From NCBI RefSeq assembly GCF_000381905.1, contig NZ_KB907251.1, positions 1-64,000 of the forward strand: a stretch of 64,000 bases of DNA, given 5' to 3'. Shown here one piece after another: positions 16,601-27,400 of the stretch. How positions within the stretch are numbered: position 1 is the stretch's first letter; each line of letters begins with the position of its first letter. The notes below the pieces were generated by a model. That model was not told where the DNA came from and did not search any database. It saw nothing but the letters and a program-made list of their open reading frames with translations. A program made the translations under genes and the position numbers. Source of the DNA: Paenibacillus fonticola DSM 21315. GTDB lineage: Bacteria; Bacillota; Bacilli; Paenibacillales; Paenibacillaceae.

Positions 16601-19600
16601 CGCCACCGTTACATCTCGAAAGCAATTTTGCGCTGTCGGCTCTGTAAAGGCTAATATCGGACATTTGTATGAGGCTGCGGGTATCGCAGGTTTAGTGAAG
16701 TCTGTATTGGCATTACAGCATAAACAGATACCGCCATTGCTGCATTTTCAAACGCCAAACCGCAATATTTCCTTTGAGGACTCTCCGGTATACGTAAATC
16801 GAAGAGTCATTGACTGGGAACAAGGTGACACACCTAGACGCTGCGGTGTCAGCTCATTTGGATTCAGCGGTACTAACTGCCACATTGTAATGGAAGAATA
16901 TAGCGCTTTATCTAATATAGTGCAATACCATCAGGTTCATATTTTGACGCTGTCAGCCAAGAGCGAGGCTGCTCTGCGGCGGCTTACAGAGAGTTATATT
17001 GCGCTGCTGAACAATACTGTTGAAGATCATCTGCAATCGGTCTGTTATACGGCGAATATTGGCAGAGCTCATCATCGCTATCGCATTGCCATTGTAGCGA
17101 GTGATCGTCAGGATGCTATGCGCAAGCTTAGGCTCGTTTTCTCCACAGAAATGAGCCAGGCTCCGGGCGTATTCTACAGCTTGGTTGATAACAGGAAGAC
17201 AATCGCAGTTTCGGCAAATGCTAGTGATGTATTGAATGCGGGAAATGGTAATCTGCTGCAACAATTTGAAGCAAGTGGCTGCAGTGACCTGACCTGTGCT
17301 TACGAGCTGGCTAACAACTATGTGAGCGGAGCTGATATTGATTGGGGTATTTTGTATAGTCGGCATAAGCATAACAGGCTTCCGTTGCCAGTTTATCCGT
17401 TTGAGCGAAAACGGTGCTGGCTTCCGGGGATAACGGCAACTGATCTAAATCAAGAGAAGGGTGGACGGAATATGGAAGTCACGGCAACGGAGTTGGCAGA
17501 TGTGCAGAGCGCTAACCATAACTATGATCATAAGCAGGAGCTTATTCAAACGTTGAAAGGCCTTATTGGGAAAATAACGCATTACGAGCCGGATGAAATT
17601 GACCCTCGCACACACTTTCTTGAGCTTGGTTTTGATTCTATCGTTCTCATGCAACTTAAAAACGCCATCAAGGACAGTATGGCTGTCGAACTACCCGTTC
17701 AAGAGCTGTTCGATTCGATAAACACAGTGGAGGCGCTTGGGGACTATCTTGCTCAAGTCGTTCCCCGCCGGATTGACAATATAGAACCGATATCTGTCTC
17801 CCCTGTTGTCAAGGAAGCCAGCTTGCCTCTAATAGAACAAAATTTAATCCCTGTTCCGGAAGCATCGAACACTGGCACTTACGTACAAGACAGCGGTAGG
17901 GGGGGAGAAGTGGTTGGTTCGAGCTTGACCGCAGAACGGATTGTAGAACAGCAATTACAACTTATGTCTCAACAGCTGGAGTTCATGCGGCACTACCGAT
18001 CTCCGCAAGCAGCTGTAAAGGTATCGGAATCTCCTCGTGCGACCCAAGCTCAAGTTGGAAGTGTTAGCAGATCTGAATCTGAAGTTATTGCCAGAGCGAT
18101 TGAAGAGGCAGCCCCCGCAGTAGATACGATTGAGCGGCCGCTGCGAAAGTCAGGGGGTTCGGATGAAGGAGAAACCCCTTTTGTTCCGTACAAGCAAAAT
18201 CAAGTGCAATTACGTCAAGTGATGAGCGACAAACAAGAGCAGCATTTGAAACAGTTGATCGAGAGCTATGCAACACGTACTCAAGGGACAAAGGAACTGA
18301 CGCAGCAATACCGTCACGTATACGCCAACAATCGGAACGTAGCGGGCTTCAGACCGCATTTGAAGGAAATGGTGTATCAGACCATTGCGGTTAAGGCTGA
18401 TGGTTCCAAGCTTTGGGATGTAGATGGAAATGAATACGTCGATCTGACGATGGGCTTCGGAGTTAATTTCTTTGGACATAATCCGGATTTTATACGTGAG
18501 TCGATCGAGCGGGAGCTTGCCAACGGTATGCCACTGGGCCCGATGTCGGATAAAGCGGGACTGCTCGCTGAACGCATTCGGCAATTGACCGGGGTTGAAA
18601 GGGTTGCTTACTACAATTCTGGCACTGAGGCAGTAATGGTGGCGCTTCGTCTTGCCAGAGCGGCGACGGGACGCGATAAGATCGTACTTTTTAGCGGCTC
18701 GTATCACGGGACATTTGATGGTGTGCTTGCGCTTGGCGGCATATCTGATCATTCTACTCCACTGGCTCCAGGTATTCTTCAGCACATGGTTGATGACGTC
18801 GTTGTTCTGAATTATGGTACCGACGAGGCGCTTGAATATATTTCTGGGCACGCCGATCAATTGGCCGCTGTTCTGGTTGAACCAGTTCAAAGCCGGCGAC
18901 CGGACTATCGGCCGCAAGCCTTTTTGCGCAAGTTAAGGCAGCTGACGCAAGAAGCGGGGACAGCGCTTATATTTGATGAAGTGATTACGGGCTTCCGCAT
19001 GCATCCGGGTGGAGCGCAAGCGATGTTCGGCATTCAAGCCGATCTGGTTACTTACGGCAAGGTTGTTGGCGGCGGTATGCCGATAGGGATTGTTGCTGGA
19101 AATGCCCGATTTATGGACGGTATTGATGGGGGGATGTGGCAGTTTGGTGATAACTCCTATCCTCAGAATGAAGCAAGAAGAACGTTCGTGGCGGGAACTT
19201 TCTGTCATCACCCGCTAGCGATGGCCGCTGCGCTCACCGTGGTGGACAAGCTCACCGAAGAAGGAGAGGCGCTGCAGCATAATTTGAACAATCGTACAGC
19301 TCGCATGGCAGGACGATTGAATGAATGGTTCGCACAGGAGCGTGTGCCGATGAAGGTCGTTCATTGCGGATCACTATTCCGCTTCGTACTCAAAGGCGAT
19401 CTGGAGCTGTTCTTTTATCACATGTTAAACAATGGCGTGTATATATGGGAAGGACGAAACTGCTTCCTGTCAACGGTGCATACAGATGATGATATCGAGG
19501 CAATTGTGAGTGCAGTTCAACAGAGTGTGAGCGAGCTGAAGCGCGGCGGATTTATACCGGAGCCGCCGGATGGCGGATCGGGACTGGCTGTACCGGATAA

Positions 19601-22600
19601 GGAAGAAACAGCTATTGTCATGACTCGCGATCAGCAGCAATTATGGTTAGCATCCAAATTATCTCCAGCTACTTCATTGGCGTTCCAAGAGTCAGTCGTG
19701 TTAAGACTTACAGGTTCCCTGCATGTTGATAGTTTTGTTGAAGCGATTCAGCAGGTGGCAGAGCGGCATGAAGCATTACGTATTCGAGTCGCTGATGATG
19801 GGGAGAAGCAATACGTGCAGCCTGGAATTATTGTAGCGATGCCGATGACAGACTGGAGTGGAAGGCAGGACATAAAACCGACAGAAGCGCAGCAGCAATG
19901 GATTGATACAGCGATTAATGTTCCGTTCGACTTAACGACACCGGATCCATTGTTCCGCGTTCAGCTATTGAGATATGAGCAGGACAAATATACGGCTGTA
20001 TTTACATTCCATCATTTGATTGCTGACGGTTGGTCTATCGGCTTGTTTTTCCAAGAGCTGGCCAGCATTTATTCCTCATTAATAAGCGATAAGCCTGCTG
20101 TACTCATGCAGCAAGTACAGTTCGGAGAATATGTCAGAAGGCAAACGGAATCGAACGGTAACCCTCAGCGGGCCGAGGCGATTCGGATGTGGCAGGAGCG
20201 GCTTGGGGAAAAGTGGTCGTCACCCCGATTGTCGGCGGGTGGAGATAGCTTATCTATTCGCGGCAGCCGCGAGACAGTACTCTTAGAACGTCATGTTGTG
20301 GATAAGTGGAAGCAGCTCAGTATTACTCACGGAAGCAGTCTGTTTACAACGCTGCTAACGTGTTTTCAAATCGTGCTGCATCGTCACACTGGTCAGCGAG
20401 CACTTGCTGTCGGCGTTCCGTTCGCCGGGCAGGCCAGTATGGAAGCCTTGTGCATGATCGGTAATTGCGTTCATATGTTCCCGGTTTGCACGGATGCTGG
20501 CGGGCAGCCTTCCTTCGTATCGATGCTGCAGCAGGTGAAACAATGGTGGGCTGCGATCGAACAATATCAGAGCTATCCATTAACAGAGCTTGCTCAGGAA
20601 TTGTACCAGTCAGGAATTGAGTTGCCTCCGCTCAATGTAGTATTCAACATGGACAGGGTACCGGGATCACTGCGCTTCGCCGGAATGGAGAGCGAACTGC
20701 AGGCAGGTGGCGTGCAGTACGCCAAATACGAACTGTTCTTGAATGTAACGGAAATCGAGGGCAGGTTAAGGCTTGATTTTGATTACAACATGGACGCGCT
20801 GGAGCGGGAAGTTATTCAGCGATTGAGCAATGAGCTTACAGGACTCCTGGAAATATGTTTGGAACATCCCGATGCGCCGTTTGAGCTTGGAGACGTTATT
20901 GAAGAGCCGCATTTCTCAGAGACACCAATTTCTTCGCCAAACAACAATGGCAAGCCAGTCGTTAAAAGCGAGCTAATGGCAGACGAGAGAGTGAAGGCGA
21001 TCTGGCAGACAGTACTCGGGGAGAAAGAAATAGGACTTGACGACTCCTTCTTCGACATCGGCGGAACCTCGATGAAAGCGATGCTGATGATAGCTAAGCT
21101 GAATCAGGAATTTAACACTCATATTCGGATTAATGATCTGTTTAACTGCCGCACCATTCGTCAATTGCTCCCGTTTGTCACAGCGGATTCATTAACGGGG
21201 AGCAGCATGTCAGCATCGAGCAGGCTTGAGCCGATAGCGCAGCAGGCGATGTACCCGGTCTCATCCGCCCAGAAACGGATGTTTATTATGGATCAGGTTA
21301 GCCACAGTACAGCGTACAACATTTCTGGCATGCTTCGATTGGACGGTGCGCTAGATGGAAATCGGCTTATCGAATGCTTGCAGAGCATCGTTCAACGGCA
21401 TGAAGCTTTACGGACTTCGTTCATCTTAGATAACGGAGAGCTATATCAGATTGTACATCCTAATATACAGCTTCCCGTGTTACAAAGAACGGTAGTGGAA
21501 CAAGAGCTTGATGAGATTGCTCACCAATTTGTACAGCCCTTCTCCCTAGAGACAGCGCCTTTAATTCGTGCCGAACTGCTGCATATGTCGGCTGACAAGC
21601 ATGTACTGCTAGTGGATATCCCTCATATTGTGGCGGACGGTCTATCGCTTGCCATTATATTGGAGGAACTATTCAGTCTGTATAACGGGCAGTCTTTGCC
21701 GGAATTGCGTGTTCATTATAAAGACTATGTTAGTTGGCTGTCGAAGGCTGAGGTGCAGAAGAAACTTGAGGAAGGAAAGGCTTACTGGCTGCAGCAGTTT
21801 GCCGAAGAGGCGCCGACACTAGAGCTGCCGACGGATCGTCCTAGACCGATGCACCAATCATTCGATGGGCATACGATTGAAATATCGCTCAGTAAGGAGG
21901 CTACACAGGAAGTACAGGCCCTATCGTCACAAACCGGAACGACACTTTTTATGATACTGCTAGCGGCATATCAAACTCTGCTTCACAAGTATACCGGACA
22001 AGAGGTTATTGTAGTCGGAACGCCAGTGTTGGGAAGAAATCATGCTGATTGCGAAAAAATGGTAGGTATGTTCGTCAATACCCTGCCGTTGAAACAGCGT
22101 ATTGACAGCAATCTAACGTTCCGTGAGCTGCTTCAAGAAGTGAAGGAGACGGCGTTAGCTGCATACGAACATCAGGATTACCCATTCGAGCAATTACTTG
22201 GAGAACTGCAGCTTGTGCGGGACATGAGTCGAAACCCGTTGTTTGATACGTCATTTGCTTGGCTGGAGGCTGGTATTGAACCTTTTGTTCATCAGGGAAT
22301 GAGCTGGACTCCAATCGAATACAATGCGGGAACGTCCAAGTTCGATTTGACCGTCAATGCGATGTTAATGTCCGATGAAATTACACTGCAGTTTGAATAC
22401 AGTACCGCACTGTTTGATGAAGAGACGATCGTCCGCATGGCTGATCATTTGGCGAACATCATTAACAATGTCGGGCAAAATGCCGATCAGCGCCTGTCAG
22501 AGCTTAGCATCATGGGGGATGAGGAGCGTAATAAACTGCTTCATATTTTCAATGATACAGACATGAACTATGACCGATTACTGACGCTTCAGCAGTTGTT

Positions 22601-24416
22601 TGAGGAGCAGGTTGAACGTTCACCTGATGCGACTGCAGTAGTGGCAGACGATAGAAGCCTCACGTATGCGGAGCTGAATACGAGGGCAAATCAGTTAGCG
22701 GCTAAATTGCGGCAGCAGGGTATTGGCGCGGACAGTATCGTCGGCCTGATGCTTGACCGTACTGTGGAGATGATGGTTGGCATATGGGCGGTACTTAAAG
22801 CGGGGGGCGCTTACTTGCCTATCGATCCCGATTATCCGTCAGCTCGGATTCATTACATGATGGAGGACAGCGGTTCACAGTGGCTATTGACGGAGAAGTC
22901 GATGATGGAGTCTATTCCGTTTGAAGGCAAGGTCATTTGTATCGATGACGAAAGTCATTATGACGGAGACGGTCATAACTTGCCGCCGATTAATGAAGCG
23001 CATCATCTCGCCTATGTTATTTATACGTCTGGCTCTACTGGCAATCCGAAGGGAGTCATGCTGGAGCACCAGTCTGTGCACAATTTTTTTGTTGGGATGC
23101 GTCAGCGTATACCGTTTCATGAAGGGCAACGCATACTTGCTCTAACCACAATTTCTTTCGATATATTTGTGCTTGAAGCGCTGCTGCCACTGACTGTCGG
23201 TATGGAGGTTGTATTCGCACCTCGTCAAGCCCAGCAAGATCCGCAGGCGATCTGGCATCTAGTGAAGCGGCATAAAATTGGGATGCTGCAGGCAACTCCA
23301 TCCCGTCTGCTTCTACTGCTAAATGATTCGTCCAGCAAGACTGGACTCAGAGGGCTAGATAGCTTGATTGTTGGCGGAGAAGCGCTTAACAGGGAAATTG
23401 TTATAGAGCTTGAGCGGTATAAAAATCTCCAGTTGTTCAACGTTTATGGCCCAACTGAGACGACTGTATGGTCAACTATTGGACAGCCAAAAAGTGATCG
23501 GGTTATTGATATCGGCACACCGATAGCGAATACGCAAATTTACATTTTGGATTCAGCAGATCAGCCGCAGCCAATCGGTATTGCCGGAGAGCTGTGTATT
23601 GCTGGCGATGGTCTGGCTCGAATGTATCATGGTCAACCGGAAATGACGGCGAGTAAATTCATTTCGAATCCATATCGTTCCGGAACACGGATGTACCGGA
23701 CGGGTGATCTCGCCAAATGGCGTCCGGATGGAACGATCTTTTTCATAGGACGGAAGGATACTCAGGTGAAAATCCGCGGGTACCGAATTGAAACTGGAGA
23801 GATCGAGAGCCTCTTGCTGCAGCATGAACGGATTGTCGAAGCTGTCGTCGTCGCTAAGCAAATAGAAGGCCAGCAGACTTCGAGTTTATGTGCGTACGTG
23901 TCGACCGATTCGTCTTACACCTTGACGGTCGCGGAGCTGCGGGAATATTTGAGTGAACAGCTCCCTTCCTACATGCTGCCATCTTACTTTGTTTTCCTGG
24001 ATAAAATGCCGCAGACACCGAACGGAAAAATCGATCGTAAGGTGCTGCCCGATCCTGAACTGCACGGCGACTTTGGTGACGCAAATATCCCGCCGCGCAA
24101 CGAGAAGGAAGCGGCGATAGCGCGAGCCTGGGAAATAGGGCTCGGCGTTGAACGGATCGGTATTCGCGATGATTTCTTCGTGCTCGGAGGAGATTCAATC
24201 AAAGCGTTGAAGGTGGTGTCTTTACTGAAAGATAACCACTATAAGACGGAGATCTCATCACTGCTAAATTACACTACGATTGAGCAGTTAAGTCCGTATG
24301 TTGCAGCTGCGAATTCCGCATCGGAGACTGCAGCCGCAAATGATTCTGGAGCCGGCGGAGATGGAATGTCTTCCGAAGAGTGGAACGAGCTTAATCAATT
24401 TTATAACGGGATATAA
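13620..24416 (+). CDS. Hybrid beta-amino-fatty-acid PKS/NRPS, MycA/ItuA-like
   Basis: Order by approximate residues: fatty acyl-AMP ligase 1-570 (FSSGSTGSPKG from 170), ACP1 (Ser613), ketosynthase 670-1095 (Cys844, His975, His1015), AT-less linker 1096-1270 ending LPVYPFERKRCW, ACP2 (Ser1340), PLP aminotransferase 1530-1975 (Lys1814 in TYGKVVGGG), C1 1995-2420 (HHLIADG), PCP1 (Ser2484), C2 (PHIVADG near 2669), A domain 2990-3480, and PCP2 (Ser3526). This is the MycA/ItuA plan: activate a fatty acid, extend it with malonyl, aminate C3, pass it to the peptide line and add the first residue. My code for the A domain is DILQIGVVWK, closest to glycine codes, whereas iturins start with Asn. The length of 3598 residues is slightly below MycA/ItuA. 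AGGAGGGA precedes the ATG. The acidic tail after PCP2 (MSSEEWNELNQFYNGI) is probably a docking element. Confidence 0.93.
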   Translation: MICSQTLIDLLRRNSELNNRGITYIEGDDNEIYCSYRDIFEEALKYLHYFQAGGMKPGDELIFQLDDNRTFIFVFWACIMGGFIPVPITVGNNEEHRMKLFTIWKTLNHPYLIANKAVIDHLVKYAANKELDLVMEEMIDRCWVADEIKLTGESGDIFEAGYKDLALIQFSSGSTGSPKGVMLTHENLVTNTYGIIAGGQLTDEDRYLSWMPLTHDMGLIAYHLTSVACNMNQFLMPTALFIRRPSLWIKKTSEHRATIIASPNFGYKFLLTYHKAKNTDDWDLSSVRLIFNGAEPISTEICEMFLDRMSKYGLRRTAMFTVYGLAEASVAVAFPPAEKLYTSLNVNRRHLGIGEKIVEVESTHPDSCSFVEVGTAIPGCELRICDEQDQIVSDRTVGFIQIRGTNVTAGYYNNPEATNKALTADGWIQTGDLGFIRDGQLIITGRFKDIIFINGQNVYPHDIERVAEELEGVELGKVAASGVRCVDTGTEKIIVFIASRQTAEQFVPLAVGIKKHLSERGGWEISDVLPVKKIPKTTSGKVQRYVLSEQYERGEYAELSSTLAELSKEYIIQSKKGMPHSEMEQRILGICKEVLQSDLFDAHDRFMEVGLNSLQMEQIAGRIETELAKKINVADLFSYPTVSKLAEHLLKPAEQSTMRKEVKQRQRDVIRDIAIIGMHGVFPQADNPEEFWERLITGQDCVGAYAQERVADAEYFVQALNMSGRDKRFVEGGYLDEVDKFDYSFFKLTPKEASLMDPNQRLFLQTAWHTIEHAGYNGEQMKGRKVGVYVGYSKSGYEYDRLLSEFMPEELPNYALGNLPSIIASRISYLLDLRGPAVTVDTACSSSLVAVHMACKAIRNGECEMALAGGVKTILLPVRTGIGMESSDGKAKVFDDASDGTGWGEGVAAVLLKPLEQAVADGDHIMAVIKGSAVNQDGSTAGISAPSAAAQTELLLDAWNDAGIDPTTITYLESHGTGTKLGDPIEIEGIKQAFATVTSRKQFCAVGSVKANIGHLYEAAGIAGLVKSVLALQHKQIPPLLHFQTPNRNISFEDSPVYVNRRVIDWEQGDTPRRCGVSSFGFSGTNCHIVMEEYSALSNIVQYHQVHILTLSAKSEAALRRLTESYIALLNNTVEDHLQSVCYTANIGRAHHRYRIAIVASDRQDAMRKLRLVFSTEMSQAPGVFYSLVDNRKTIAVSANASDVLNAGNGNLLQQFEASGCSDLTCAYELANNYVSGADIDWGILYSRHKHNRLPLPVYPFERKRCWLPGITATDLNQEKGGRNMEVTATELADVQSANHNYDHKQELIQTLKGLIGKITHYEPDEIDPRTHFLELGFDSIVLMQLKNAIKDSMAVELPVQELFDSINTVEALGDYLAQVVPRRIDNIEPISVSPVVKEASLPLIEQNLIPVPEASNTGTYVQDSGRGGEVVGSSLTAERIVEQQLQLMSQQLEFMRHYRSPQAAVKVSESPRATQAQVGSVSRSESEVIARAIEEAAPAVDTIERPLRKSGGSDEGETPFVPYKQNQVQLRQVMSDKQEQHLKQLIESYATRTQGTKELTQQYRHVYANNRNVAGFRPHLKEMVYQTIAVKADGSKLWDVDGNEYVDLTMGFGVNFFGHNPDFIRESIERELANGMPLGPMSDKAGLLAERIRQLTGVERVAYYNSGTEAVMVALRLARAATGRDKIVLFSGSYHGTFDGVLALGGISDHSTPLAPGILQHMVDDVVVLNYGTDEALEYISGHADQLAAVLVEPVQSRRPDYRPQAFLRKLRQLTQEAGTALIFDEVITGFRMHPGGAQAMFGIQADLVTYGKVVGGGMPIGIVAGNARFMDGIDGGMWQFGDNSYPQNEARRTFVAGTFCHHPLAMAAALTVVDKLTEEGEALQHNLNNRTARMAGRLNEWFAQERVPMKVVHCGSLFRFVLKGDLELFFYHMLNNGVYIWEGRNCFLSTVHTDDDIEAIVSAVQQSVSELKRGGFIPEPPDGGSGLAVPDKEETAIVMTRDQQQLWLASKLSPATSLAFQESVVLRLTGSLHVDSFVEAIQQVAERHEALRIRVADDGEKQYVQPGIIVAMPMTDWSGRQDIKPTEAQQQWIDTAINVPFDLTTPDPLFRVQLLRYEQDKYTAVFTFHHLIADGWSIGLFFQELASIYSSLISDKPAVLMQQVQFGEYVRRQTESNGNPQRAEAIRMWQERLGEKWSSPRLSAGGDSLSIRGSRETVLLERHVVDKWKQLSITHGSSLFTTLLTCFQIVLHRHTGQRALAVGVPFAGQASMEALCMIGNCVHMFPVCTDAGGQPSFVSMLQQVKQWWAAIEQYQSYPLTELAQELYQSGIELPPLNVVFNMDRVPGSLRFAGMESELQAGGVQYAKYELFLNVTEIEGRLRLDFDYNMDALEREVIQRLSNELTGLLEICLEHPDAPFELGDVIEEPHFSETPISSPNNNGKPVVKSELMADERVKAIWQTVLGEKEIGLDDSFFDIGGTSMKAMLMIAKLNQEFNTHIRINDLFNCRTIRQLLPFVTADSLTGSSMSASSRLEPIAQQAMYPVSSAQKRMFIMDQVSHSTAYNISGMLRLDGALDGNRLIECLQSIVQRHEALRTSFILDNGELYQIVHPNIQLPVLQRTVVEQELDEIAHQFVQPFSLETAPLIRAELLHMSADKHVLLVDIPHIVADGLSLAIILEELFSLYNGQSLPELRVHYKDYVSWLSKAEVQKKLEEGKAYWLQQFAEEAPTLELPTDRPRPMHQSFDGHTIEISLSKEATQEVQALSSQTGTTLFMILLAAYQTLLHKYTGQEVIVVGTPVLGRNHADCEKMVGMFVNTLPLKQRIDSNLTFRELLQEVKETALAAYEHQDYPFEQLLGELQLVRDMSRNPLFDTSFAWLEAGIEPFVHQGMSWTPIEYNAGTSKFDLTVNAMLMSDEITLQFEYSTALFDEETIVRMADHLANIINNVGQNADQRLSELSIMGDEERNKLLHIFNDTDMNYDRLLTLQQLFEEQVERSPDATAVVADDRSLTYAELNTRANQLAAKLRQQGIGADSIVGLMLDRTVEMMVGIWAVLKAGGAYLPIDPDYPSARIHYMMEDSGSQWLLTEKSMMESIPFEGKVICIDDESHYDGDGHNLPPINEAHHLAYVIYTSGSTGNPKGVMLEHQSVHNFFVGMRQRIPFHEGQRILALTTISFDIFVLEALLPLTVGMEVVFAPRQAQQDPQAIWHLVKRHKIGMLQATPSRLLLLLNDSSSKTGLRGLDSLIVGGEALNREIVIELERYKNLQLFNVYGPTETTVWSTIGQPKSDRVIDIGTPIANTQIYILDSADQPQPIGIAGELCIAGDGLARMYHGQPEMTASKFISNPYRSGTRMYRTGDLAKWRPDGTIFFIGRKDTQVKIRGYRIETGEIESLLLQHERIVEAVVVAKQIEGQQTSSLCAYVSTDSSYTLTVAELREYLSEQLPSYMLPSYFVFLDKMPQTPNGKIDRKVLPDPELHGDFGDANIPPRNEKEAAIARAWEIGLGVERIGIRDDFFVLGGDSIKALKVVSLLKDNHYKTEISSLLNYTTIEQLSPYVAAANSASETAAANDSGAGGDGMSSEEWNELNQFYNGI

Positions 24417-24440
24417 CATTTGCGAAGGTGGTGCATAGAG

Positions 24441-27400
24441 ATGGCAGCCAAGCTTGAAATTCAACGTGCATATGCGATGACGCCCTTACAGGAAGGGATG
24501 TTGTATCACGCACTTATGGATGAAGGTTCTAATGCATATGTACAGCAATTGAGGCTTACGATCGAGGGGAAAGTTGACTTTGATTGTATGAGAGCCAGCA
24601 TTCAGGAACTTGTTGACCGTTATGAATCATTTCGTATGAACTTTTTTTACCGCAAGCTGGAGAGGCCACGCCAAATTGTTTTTGCGAAACGGGAAGCGGT
24701 AGTTGCTTATCATGATTGTTATGAGCAGTGTGCATCCAATGTGACCGAATATGCTGAGCGATTGCTGGCGGAGGAACGGCGGCAAGGCTTCGACATGGAA
24801 AAGGAGGCGTTGATCCGCTTTGCCATTATTCGTACTGATGAACGTCGATATACGCTTGCCCTAACATTCCATCATATTATTATGGACGGCTGGTGCTTCG
24901 GAATTGTAATGGAGGAGCTGCTTCAAATCTATGATGCGCAAGTGACGGGGCAATCGCTTGCGTTGCGCCCGGTCGCCTCATTTGGAAGCTATATCGATTG
25001 GCTGGAGCAGCGGGATAAGGATGAGGCAAGAGCGTATTGGAAATCACTGCTTGCAGGATACGATACTCCGTTGTCTCTGCCTGGCTCGCTGATTCATCCG
25101 CAGGACGGCAGTTATGAGCTGGAAGTTGTACAGCTCCGCTGGACGGCTCAAGACACGGCTCTTATTCAAGCGGCAGCGGCTCGCATGAAGGTGACACTGA
25201 ACGTATTATTTCAAGCGGTATGGGGGATGATGCTGGCCCGATATAACGGGACGAATGATGTTGTATTCGGGGCCGTTGTATCGGGAAGACCGCCGGAGCT
25301 CAATGATGTTGAGCGAATGGTGGGGTTATTCATTAATACGATCCCCGTTCGTGTCCAGCTGGAGCCGATGTCCCGAATGTCCGAGCTTGCTGTGGCAGTT
25401 CAGAGGCGTGCGATCGAGAGCATGGCTTACGATTATTGTTCGCTGGCTGACATTCAAGCGGAGGCGTCAATGAGGGAGCCTTTATTTGATCATATTTTCG
25501 TCTGCGAGAATTATCCGCTCGATGAAAGTACGGCGCTGGCAAGCGAACAACTGCAAATTAATGGGGCGGAACTGTTTGATCAGACTCACTATCATTTTAA
25601 TATCGAGCTGACGCCGGGGACTGAATTAGTGGTTCGATTCGAATACAATCACCTAATGTATGACCGGGAATGGATTGAATCCGTCGCCTCACACATGCGT
25701 CGTGCCTTTGAAGCTATTGTGAGTAATCCTGACATTGCCGTAAAAGACATCCCATTGTTAACCGACCGGGAGATCCGGGAGCTGCTTATTGATTTCAATG
25801 GGGAAGAGACAGCACTTCCTCCATTTACGACTATTCTTCAATGGTTTGAATCGCAAGCAGCTATACATCCCGACCTAGTAGCGGTCGTTTGCGGCAACGA
25901 AGAGGTTACGTATAGGCAGTTGAACCGCCGAGCTAACTACGTGGCTCAATTGCTGCGGGAGCAAAAGGTCAGCTCCCAATCATCGGTAGCTATTATGGTC
26001 GAACGCTCGGTTGACATGATCAGTTCCGTGCTGGGGGTATGGAAGGCGGGAGCGGCCTACGTGCCGATTGATCCGGAATATCCACAGGATCGTATCCAAT
26101 ACATGCTGGGGGATAGCCAGGCGCAAATTGTCTTAATCAATGTTGATGCCGGGGAGGAACTGTTTCGTTCATATCGTTTGATCGATTTACGCCATGTTCC
26201 CGGAGATGCAAGCTTGAATGAAATGCAGGATATAAATCCGGTGTCTGCTACAGTTGGGGATGACCTTGCTTACATAATGTACACCTCAGGTACTACCGGT
26301 AACCCAAAGGGTGTCATGATTGAGCATCATAATCTGGTCAATGTGGCCGAGAGCTGGCGACTCGCCTATAAATTAGACTCATTCCCTGTTCGACTGCTGC
26401 AGTTAGCGAGCTTCTCGTTCGACGTTTTTGTCGGCGACATATGCCGTGCTCTGTTGAATAAAGGCTGTATGGTGATAGCGACTGAGGCTGATCGGTTTGA
26501 GTTTGCGCGGCTGCATCGTTATATTTTGCACAATCAGATTTCAATATTGGAGTCAACGCCCGCATTGCTCGTTCCATTTATGGAGTATGTACATGAGCAG
26601 AAGTTGGATGTATCCAGTTTGAGGCTGTTCATTGTGGGGGCCGACGCTTGCTCGAACAAGGACTTTAAGGCGTTAGTGGGACGGTATGGATCTACGTTGC
26701 GAATTGTTAACAGTTATGGAGTTACTGAGGCAAGCATAGATTCTAGCTTCTACGAAGAAGCGGCTCATAGCATAGCGGAATCGGGCAACGCGCCTATCGG
26801 TAAGCCTATGCACAATATGCAGTATTATATTTTGGATCCATCCCTGAACCTGGTTGCCAAGGGTTTGATAGGGGAGCTGTATATTGGTGGAAAAGGGGTT
26901 GCCAGAGGCTACTGGAATCGTACTGAGCTAACAGCGGAAAGATTCATTCCGAATCCATACCAGCCCGGCGAGAAGATGTACCGAACAGGTGATTTAGCGA
27001 GATGGCGCCCGGACGGCAACGTTGAGTTTATAGGAAGATCGGATCATCAGGTGAAAATTCGGGGCTACCGGATTGAATTGGGAGAAATCGAGGGCCGCTT
27101 GCTGCAGATGGAAATGGTGAATGAGGCGCTTGTTTCGGTAGTTGATATAGATGGGGAACCACATTTGTGCGCCTATGTCGTAGCGGAGCGGGATGAATGG
27201 GAGCCAGAGCAGGTAAAAGAGGCGTTGGGGCTGCAGTTACCCTCCTATATGGTGCCTACCTGGCTAATTCGGATCGAACAGCTCCCGCTTACTCCGAATG
27301 GCAAAATTGATCGCAAGGCGCTGCCGCTTCCCAACATGGAACGGGATGACTCTCCTTTTGAGGCACCGCGGAGCGAGACAGAGCAGAAATTGCAGCTTAT

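Noticed and set aside
16910..17440. Acyltransferase domain after the ketosynthase
   Set aside because: Only linker and post-AT segments are present, with no GHSxGE motif; the acyltransferase is supplied by a separate gene.
18210..18917. 235-codon open frame on the minus strand inside the PKS/NRPS gene
   Set aside because: It is antisense to the conserved aminotransferase region, has no ribosome-binding site and shows no family motif.
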